Origin: Strobilurus pachycystidiatus
Lineage: Eukaryota > Basidiomycota > Agaricomycetes > Agaricales > Physalacriaceae
Reading direction: 5' to 3'
Assembly (NCBI GenBank): GCA_019915135.1
Contig: JAHLMK010000018.1
Span: forward strand, 868,001-932,000
Length of the DNA stretch: 64,000 bases
How positions within the stretch are numbered: position 1 is the stretch's first letter; each line of letters begins with the position of its first letter. A model generated the notes under the pieces. The model saw only the letters and a program-made list of their open reading frames with translations, was not told where the DNA came from and did no database searches. The position numbers and the translations under genes are program-made. Of this stretch, positions 56,901 to 64,000 are shown one piece after another.

Positions 56901-59710
56901 GCCACAGGAAAGAGTCGATGGACGCCACGTACGAAATCGATGTTTTCCAGATCTTTCACATATCCCATCTCACCCTTGATCAACTCAAAGATGATGCTAA
57001 CGCCTTTCGTCAGACGTTCATACCATGGAACAAAAGTCAACACTCACGATTGCCGCTTGATCTCCTCCTTCGTCGTACTCTGTCTCGTCTCTTGCGGAAC
57101 TACATCGTGCCACTCCCATTTTCCAGGTGTACCCCGCCCCATCGCCGACTGGAACGTCCGGATCTGCGCCACCGTCTGCAAATTCTTGATAGCCCCAATC
57201 GCTTCCATCAAAAAGTCGACATCTGGATTGCCTTCCTCTGTCCCACGACAGATCGCCTGCAGCAGCACTGGATACTTTTGCAAGTGCTCAGATGGGCGCT
57301 CAAGGAAATGCTTGAGCTCCAAGCGCATTGACTCGCCCGCTCTTGCAGTGTCTCGTGAACATTGCTGAGCCGAATGTCAGCTATGTCATTGTACCTTCGA
57401 AATAAAAATCTCGTACTTGGATGAACAGGCGGAAGTCTGAATTGTTGTCCATTTCTTCCTTGAGCCTCTTCTCAGCGAGCGGGTGATGACCAATGTACGT
57501 TGGGTACGCGTATCTGAACTCGGTCGCTGCATCCAGAAAGACGTCCCCGATTCGTTGAATCACAGGCGCCTGCTCCCGTTGCCGGACGTAAAGAACCTCT
57601 AAAAGGCGCCGGTTACACTCCCGCAAGTCCATGATGTTGCCAAAGACTTCGTCGATGAAATCATCCACGTTGGTAGCGATGATGGGAGGGTTTGCTGCTC
57701 GTAGAGGACGTATGAACACTGACTCAACGATGTCGAGATCCTGAATGTACTGTTCTTCCTTGTCGATGAGCTTGTGGATGATACTGCGGAAGTTAGTATG
57801 GAAGAAGATCACACTTGGAAACGAACATACGTCTGCCTGTTGATCTCAGCTGGAGGAAGGGTTTTCAACACTTCTTGAGGGACCACATTGATCCACTCTC
57901 GCCGCATGCCAGCAGCTGTCTCTTCTGCCGCATTAGAAGGGCCAGCAAGGGTTTCACCCTGGAAACAATTAGTGCCTACATATAAGCCATAAGCAAGCTT
58001 GTTCACCTTTCGAGGACATCGAGGTGCGTAGCAGGCAATGCCATCATCACATCCCGGGGAGTAGCACTTGGTCAAGACAGTGACAACACCCGTTGGAAGC
58101 TCTGCCCTCTCCGGCGGTCCGTCAGATGCGCCTGGCAGATCATCTAGAAACATGTACACATCCTCAACTCCGTCTTGCAAGACTTGGCCGCCCCACTCCA
58201 CTTCGTAGAAGAATAGCTGACTCTGCAGACTCCTGGCCACTTGCAATGCCGCTCGTCGGTCACTAGTCGATACTCCATGGTTTATAGCAAGCTCTCTCTG
58301 TATCTGCGACTGTATAGTCGACTATGAGGAGATAAGTGATGTTGAAACATAGCGGCCCGCGCGTGACGACTTACAACGATATCCTTCCCGGTAAACGCCC
58401 GCGGGTACGGTATACTTCCCTTCACATGTGTCCCTCTCGGCACCTTGTCGCGCAGCTGCACACCAATATGCGACAACAAGGAGAAATTGACAAATCGAGT
58501 CTCGTCATCTTCCTCTTCCTCGTCCCAAAACATATCCTCCTCGTCAATTTCGGAATGCAGCCCGAGTGGCCCGCGCTCATCGAGGCCGGAGCTGAGCTCG
58601 TGGAGAATTTCGGTGTTTCGCCGTGTTTTGCTAGGACCGGCAGAGGATGACGCGCCGCCGTAAGGATAGTACTGGTCGGAGTCTGCACGTCCAGATATGA
58701 AGGAACCAACGGAGTTGACGCGGTCAAGAGACGTGTTGGAGGGGCCGGGATAGTTGTACGGTGGCTCAGGAAGATTGCCACGTCGCGGATACGCCGACGA
58801 GCCAGAAGCAACGTTGTCTATGAAGCATGATGAATTGAGGTTTTTCCTGTCAGCCGCTCAAATGCAATGAACCTACATGCGGAGTTTACACTGGCTGGAG
58901 ACTGTATGGAAGTCGGGGAGGACACCCAGTGTGAAGAATCAGTAGTCTGAGCGCTGTGCTGCCGCTGCATATAGGAGGAGGAAGGAGGAGTGTATTCTGG
59001 CGTGTCGTCCAGTATTTTGCGTTCCCGTGAGGCGAGAGATTCTTCCGATGAGCCGTGCTGTTGACCAGGGACGAAAGGCGCGCCGGCGCCCGGGGGTCTC
59101 GACGACGGCGCGCGGCTCATGGAGTTGACACTGGTCGCGAACGACGATGATCTCTCGAGGCTGAACGTCGAGGCAAGGAGCGATGGCGAGTCGGAGATGG
59201 AGGAGTTGTAGTAGCCATTGGCTGACCCTGGCGTCGCTGGCAACACTCGGCTGGAAGAGGCGGATTCCGCTGTGTGTGAGTCTGAACTGAAGGCGCGGAG
59301 ACTGGAGCGTGGACTCGGAGTGAACGCCGGCGGGGGCGGAGTTGCGGAGGAGGGCGCGGAGCCTGGCGTCGGCGGCAGCGGGCGGCGCGCTGGTTTGGCG
59401 GGCGGCGGACGCGGAGGCGCATGCGGAGAGGGAGGCGGCTCATCTGAGTGATCCATACCAGTGAGCGGACAGAGCAAGATGTGATAATGGCCGGAAACAT
59501 ACAGATGTCAACCGCACTGAATGTGGGTGACTGTGGCTGTCTGGCACCTGATTGGGCGGTTCCTGGCTGGGATGCTGGCTGTGCGTAGCCCGCCCAGACG
59601 CTGTTGAAGAGTGCGCTGAGGTCGGCGTCGGTGGGCGTGAAGTCCTTCATCGTTGCAGCATTGGACATGAGAGCGCTAGCGCCGGGCAGCGTGCAAGTCT
59701 GGATGGCCAA
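53995..59710 (-). CDS. Rho guanine-nucleotide exchange factor with two DH domains (Rom1/2-like)
   Basis: Activates Rho GTPases, probably in cell-wall integrity signalling. From the N-terminus: Pro/Ser-rich disordered region (about 59.5-58.6 kb); DEP-like domain (58533-58140, FSLLSHIGVQLRDKVPRG); Cys segment (CYSPGCDDGIACYAPRCPRK); DH 1 (about 57.8-57.05 kb, EEQYIQDLDIVESVFIRPLR and HLQKYPVLLQAICRG); DH 2 (57.04-56.2 kb, GYVKDLENIDF and IPRLLRYELLLRGI); PH domain (about 56.2-55.4 kb); and CNH domain (55.3-54.0 kb, CIWDGRGLNQPIP). The two DH units are each preceded by a similar linker (EWINVVPQEVLK and EWHDVVPQETRQ). It has about 20 short introns. The usual fungal Rom2 has one DH. The start MAIQTCTLPG or the downstream MSNAATMKDF are both possible. 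Confidence 0.88.
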
Positions 59711-60753
59711 AACTTATGAGCGCCGGCGTGTGATTCGGACAAAGTTGCGGTCCGTGTAGCACACGGCGTCGTCGGCGCTATGCACAATCACACTGGTTGT
59801 CGCGGTTGTCGGGTTCGAAAACACAGGATGCAGGCACGGATTTAGAAATCGATCTCAGTTTGGCCATGACCTCCTTGATCAAGATGGAACTTCTTAGCAT
59901 TTGCAAGACAATACAGCCGGTTCAATAGCGCAACGGTCGCGACTGAGTAATGGAAAGTGCAATCTAATCGGTGCCCACACTGAATGATCGACGTGCTAAT
60001 CAATGTTGACGGATTTCTTTTCGTTCTTATAAATGGGACTATCATGCCATCAAGATGGTTACTGTTAACCGCCAAGGTGCCTCCAAACGAAAGACAGTGA
60101 GCCTGGCGTTGCATGCTGTGCTATGGTTGATTTCGTCGGTAACGACTCTTCGTCTTCAAGTCAATAAAGTACACCAAGCATTGCTTCATCTTGACACCGT
60201 TCAATCACGAGGATGTAGCTGTGGAAGAACGCAGCCGCGAGCTTGTAATAGACAGGCAAGTACCACTGTTCAAGGTTGCAACAGAACAGTCGAGTTTCCT
60301 AGAAGCTGGAGATGAATTGGAGAGTCCGCAAGAGCAGTGCCTGCAGCCTCAGTATCGAGACATCAGCCATCCTCGTCATTACAGATGTCGTACGTCGGTA
60401 GGTGGTCCGACTCTCCATAGCACTGTATGATAGAACAGAAGGTGTCAATCAATGACTTGTACAGGACAGAATTGAGACAGAATCCAGACAGAGATAGTCA
60501 GGGGTTCCAGTTCCTTGATAAAGACCCACTCCAGTACATAGAGAAGATATAGGCGTGGCGGCCAAACATTCTATAGCTGAAGGACATGACGGTTGGAGGG
60601 ATACCCGGCGTGGGAAGAAGCGGGAACCAGCGCCGCACCGACAAACACGAAAAAGGAAACCCTCTTTCTGGCCATGACTACCACTTCGCTAGCCATCCAT
60701 TCACATCACCAGCTTGCCGTCTCTCTTATCGGCTAGATCTGGGATTCTTCAAA
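59711..60753. other. Divergent intergenic region, about 1 kb
   Basis: Holds the promoters of the Rho GEF and of the methyltransferase. Short frames near 60055-60315 have no support. Nothing else seen. Confidence 0.5.
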
Positions 60754-62035
60754 ATGGCGGAAGTGGATTCAGACGCCAAACGCACATCGTCTGTGCACGA
60801 TATTATGGAGGACAAGCCCGCATTCGGTTCTCGGTGAGAGGAATTCCCCTATTCAAAACCCGATACCGCTCAACACATTGGTAGATTCCTGACGGATGAG
60901 TCTCAGGTATGGACTCGGAACGCATGGGATCACGTACCGCCCCCAGATGACCAAGACGAAATCATCGCTGCATCCTTGACGAAACAGCGCGCAGCCCCGG
61001 TCCCCGATGGCGATAAACTCAAGTACAACGAGAAGCCTGCGAAGTTCTGGGACAACTTCTATAGGAACAACGCGACCAACTTCTTCAAGGATCGGAAGTG
61101 GTATGTCATTCCAGAGATAAGCCCTAGTCAAATAGTCAGCTGAGGCGGAGGCTAGGCTGCACAATGAATTTCCTGAACTCGTAGCGGCTACTCAGCCGGA
61201 CGCTGGGGCTGTCACTGTCGCAGAGATCGGATGTGGCGCAGGAAACTCCGTCTTTCCCCTCCTCGCCTCTAATCAAAATCCTGATCTAACCCTTCTCGCG
61301 TATGACTACGCCCATCATGCAGTCAAGCTCGTGCAACACAGTCCGCTCTACCTGTCTCCACCCGTGGGCAAGATCCACTCCGAGCCTTGGGATCTATCCT
61401 CCTCCAGTCTACCGCCAGGAGTCGAGCCCGGAACGGTCGACATCGTCATCATGGTTTTTGTGTTCAGTGCTCTCCACCCCGACGAATGGCGTCAGGCGAT
61501 CTCGAACGTACACACCATGCTAAAGCCAGGTGGGCGCGTGATGTTCCGAGACTATGGGCGGCACGACCTCACGCAGCTGAGGTTCAAGGGCGGGCGCTTG
61601 CTCGACGACAATTTCTACATACGCGGTGACAAGACGCGTGTCTATTTTTTCGAACTGGGTATGTTTCCATTTTCCTCGGCGTATCTTTTTTCTTTTGTTC
61701 TGATGATGAAATTGTTTTGATTGACAGACGAGCTTTCGCTGCTTTTTACCGGGTCGAGGGTGCCCCACGGGGGCCATCGCGTGACCACGAATACTGTCTT
61801 TGAGGACGAGAATTCAGAAGCGAGAGCGGGTCCTGATGATGCGACGACGACAACCGAGCAGGTCGTCACTGTGGCGCCTGAGGCGGGTGCAATCCACCCA
61901 AGTCTACCGTTCCCTGGCGAACCGCCTCTGTTTACCACAGAGCAACTTGGCGTGGATCGACGTCTCATCGTCAATCGGAAGAGGCAGATTAAAATGTACC
62001 GCGTCTGGATGCAGGGCAAGTTTCGCAAGTTGTAA
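60754..62035 (+). CDS. TRM140: tRNA N3-methylcytidine methyltransferase (Trm140/METTL2-like)
   Basis: SAM-dependent enzyme that makes m3C32 in threonine and some serine tRNAs. Four exons: 60754-60833, 60885-61100, 61156-61658, 61728-62035; 368 residues. Family marks: AWDHVPPPDDQ, FWDNFYRNNATNFFKDRKW joined over an intron to LHNEFPEL, the SAM motif VAEIGCGAGNSVFPLL, DIVIMVFVFSALHPDEW, MLKPGGRVMFRDYGRHD, and DNFYIRGDKTRVYFFEL. A Thr/Glu/Pro-rich insert of about 50 residues sits before the end (QIKMYRVWMQGKF). It is not fused to an actin-binding segment, unlike S. cerevisiae Abp140. The ATG at 60754 fits the family; an in-frame ATG at 60586 is thought to lie in the 5' UTR. Confidence 0.94.
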
Positions 62036-63397
62036 GTAGAGTTCTGTCTCTTGTCAGCTTCGGAGTTGGGTCTTGAGCGTCCTTCTCTGCCATTCGGACG
62101 GAAGACGTGCAGAAGAACCACCATTCGGGATGTATAGTCACTCGATCGCGACAATGGGACATAACTTTGAACTCTAACCTGCAGGCAAATTGACGCTTCT
62201 TGCGCCATTGAGGAGAATGCTTTCTCAAGCCACAATCCCGAGTAGTGGTCAGGGCACCATACACAGTGCTGAATGAACTTCGCCGACTGTATTGAATGGC
62301 GAATGAAGACCTGACAGGACAAATTTCTCGCGCGAAGGTTGAGAGCAAACCTGGACTCCGGGCCCTGGAAATTATGTCTGGTCTGAAGGTAACGACAAGC
62401 TGTCATGTATGTCTCAAAATCGGGGACAAAGTGAAGCGTTCATCGCGACTCGAGCGAGCGAGCGGATCTGAGGGTTCTGATCTGCGAAACACGAGATACT
62501 AGCGGATGGTGAACCTGCCATCAGTGATGCTAATTTATATGCTGTGGGCAACTTGTGGGTGGGAGATATATATTCAGTGGCCATGGAAGCGACCCAGCCT
62601 GGTGCGAACCGAGGAGATTGGTTTCTGATCTCTATGTCAACAGAGGTAAAGAGAAGTGAGATCAATTACTTATACCATTGGCGCCGTTATCATGTCTGAT
62701 GTACAGAAGGTGGCGGCCAACGCACCCTCGCTCTGGAGACAAAATTCAGCGGGTGTAATCATGGTTCTGTGGGTTCTGGGCGGTTGTAATAGGGTGAATT
62801 TCCCTCGCTCACTCGGAAGAAATATCGAGGTGTGCACGCGGAGACGGGGAGTCGGGGACGGAGAAGAAGTACCTACGGCCGAGACTAAGTCAATAATGTG
62901 AAATTAATTATTTTCGGATTTGGGAATGTTGACTTGCCTGTAGCCTGCTTTAATTCCTGCGACCAGGATCCCATCACGCTCGGGCAGCTGCATCCCCCAT
63001 CCTCGTCGCCGCCGCCCTGCAGCCCCGTTTTCCTGCGAGCCCCGCTCTGCCTCGCGCTGTGCCTATTTTCTCTCTCTCTGTTCTGGGATTCTGTGGACTT
63101 TTGTATACATAGCTCTGCTCCATTTCGCACGTCTCGACGTTTATTCCGGGTGTCTGCACCTCACGCTGCCCATTCAGTCTTGGTCCCCTCTCGCTGCCGC
63201 TCTTTCACCGTGGGCGAGCCCATTCGCACTTCTCCACGCTTCACCGCCTATTCCTCGCCACATTGCTTCCCTATACCGCGTTGCATTCGCCCATTCCTAC
63301 CGTGGTCCCAGCCGGTATGTCGCGTTCGCCCAGCTCTGTTTGGCGTCTCACTGACATCTGCAGCTGCCGCGCATAGTCTGGATCCATACATCACGCC
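62036..63397. other. Intergenic, about 1.4 kb
   Basis: Contains the long upstream region of the SH3 gene. A 316-residue open frame (62898-63848) is low-complexity and overlaps the SH3 exon out of frame, so it is rejected. A CT-rich stretch at about 63060-63200 is consistent with a fungal promoter or 5' UTR. Confidence 0.5.
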
Positions 63398-64000
63398 ATG
63401 TCGTCCGCCGTTCAGCGAGCGCAACTGCACATCGACACCACGCCCGCGCCAGTCGCCGGCCCGTCCTCCGCGTCCCGCCTGCTCTCGCCGTCAAGCATCC
63501 CCACCGCAAACAGGCTGCGAAGCTCGTCCAATGCGTCCTCCATGTCGATCGTCTCGCCGATACCGTCCAGTGCCTCTTCGTCTTCTCTCTCTGTCGCCGG
63601 CGGCACATCGGCCACGTCCTCCCCTGTGCGCTCGTCCAGTCCCAAAACCAGCCTCGATCTCGACGAAACGCTGGGGCCCTTGTCCGACTATGTGTTGGCC
63701 ATGCACGACTACACCCCTCAGCAGCACAGCGCGACCTGTCTCTCGTTTCGCGCCGGCCAGGTCATCCATGTCCTCAACAAGGACGACAGCGGCTGGTGGG
63801 ACGGCGAGCTCGAAGGCAGACGCGGCTGGTTCCCCAGCAACTACGTGAATATTCACGCTGAAGAGGAGGAGGATGTCACGCAGATCCCGACGGTCGGTCT
63901 TCTCGCCTCCTGACTTTCTTTGCTTCCGCTGACAGTCCCATCAGCGATCAAAAGGACATGTGCACTCTGCCTCAACGTCGTCTGTCGAGTCAAGGAAGAG
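63398..64000 (+). CDS. SH3-domain protein, 5' part (possibly Cdc25-type Ras GEF)
   Basis: Partial: the gene runs beyond the window end. Exon 1 (63398-63892) starts MSSAVQRAQLHIDTTPAPVA, then a Ser-rich linker and an SH3 domain (about residues 100-160: VLAMHDYTPQQHSATCLSFR, HVLNKDDSGWWDGELEGRRG, WFPSNYV). A 43-nt intron (63893-63935) leads to exon 2, which reads on in the same frame (SHQRSKGHVHSASTSSVES). SH3 at the N-terminus after a short disordered leader is the layout of basidiomycete Cdc25-like Ras exchange factors. The catalytic part would lie outside, so this is only a suggestion. Confidence 0.8.

Noticed and set aside
59761..59830. Possible second tRNA because of GGTTCGAAAA
   Set aside because: No matching T stem, acceptor pairing or D arm.
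62898..63848. 316-residue plus-strand frame before and over the SH3 exon
   Set aside because: Pro/Arg/Ser-rich text in a different frame from the clear SH3 domain; probably 5' UTR plus shadow.
1..64000. CRISPR array, prophage, rRNA or bacterial operon structure
   Set aside because: None seen. Gene structure is eukaryotic throughout.

Overview
The window looks like nuclear DNA of a mushroom-forming basidiomycete (Agaricomycetes). The evidence is genes broken by many 41-61 nt GT-AG introns, families typical of that group (DUF6535 membrane protein, two F-box types, BTB protein, RING/coiled-coil proteins, Cys-rich single-pass receptors), an intron-bearing tRNA-Gln, and no operons. Exon structures below were assembled by hand: splice sites were chosen so that frames join and the protein matches family patterns. 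Where a total CDS length is given, it is divisible by three.

Layout. 0.1-4.2 kb: aspartokinase and an F-box protein. 4.2-6.2 kb: gene-poor, with a perfect 28-bp palindrome and a duplicated exon/intron-like module around a GTCTCT repeat. 6.2-15.2 kb: Zn2Cys6 transcription factor, a zinc-cluster protein with a SUMO-interaction-like motif, a membrane-anchored histidine acid phosphatase, and a large F-box protein. 15.5-16.0 kb: tRNA-Gln(CTG) followed 34 bp later by a 328-bp hAT-like MITE with an 8-bp target duplication. 16.5-20.1 kb: a secreted very acidic protein, then a gene-poor stretch. 20.1-30.6 kb: a RING protein, a multi-pass membrane protein, a BTB protein, a DUF6535 protein, and a coiled-coil membrane protein. 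31.6-36.5 kb: four more RING genes and one decayed copy in tandem. 37.5-43.6 kb: a coiled-coil protein, an acidic hypothetical, and a Cys-rich receptor-like protein. 44.2-45.3 kb: a small gene and its frameshifted duplicate. 46-50 kb: secreted lipase and a flavin monooxygenase. 51.2-62.0 kb: conserved housekeeping genes (C2H2 protein, KH splicing factor, Rho GEF, tRNA m3C methyltransferase). 63.4 kb to the end: the start of an SH3 protein that runs off the window.

The most distinctive thing here is the RING family. Five intact genes (one at 20 kb, four at 31.6-36.5 kb) share the same four-exon plan: an intron splits the RING finger after the third cysteine, and an 11-nt microexon encodes a conserved xPD-like step joining the RING to a variable C-terminal half (coiled coil, or membrane helices in one copy). 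A sixth copy is broken. Other unusual points are a Rho GEF with two tandem DH domains, the MITE beside the tRNA, and the duplicate/pseudogene pair at 44-45 kb. Housekeeping genes (aspartokinase, KH factor, Rho GEF, Trm140) alternate with fast-evolving families, so this reads as a mosaic chromosomal region rather than a single functional cluster.
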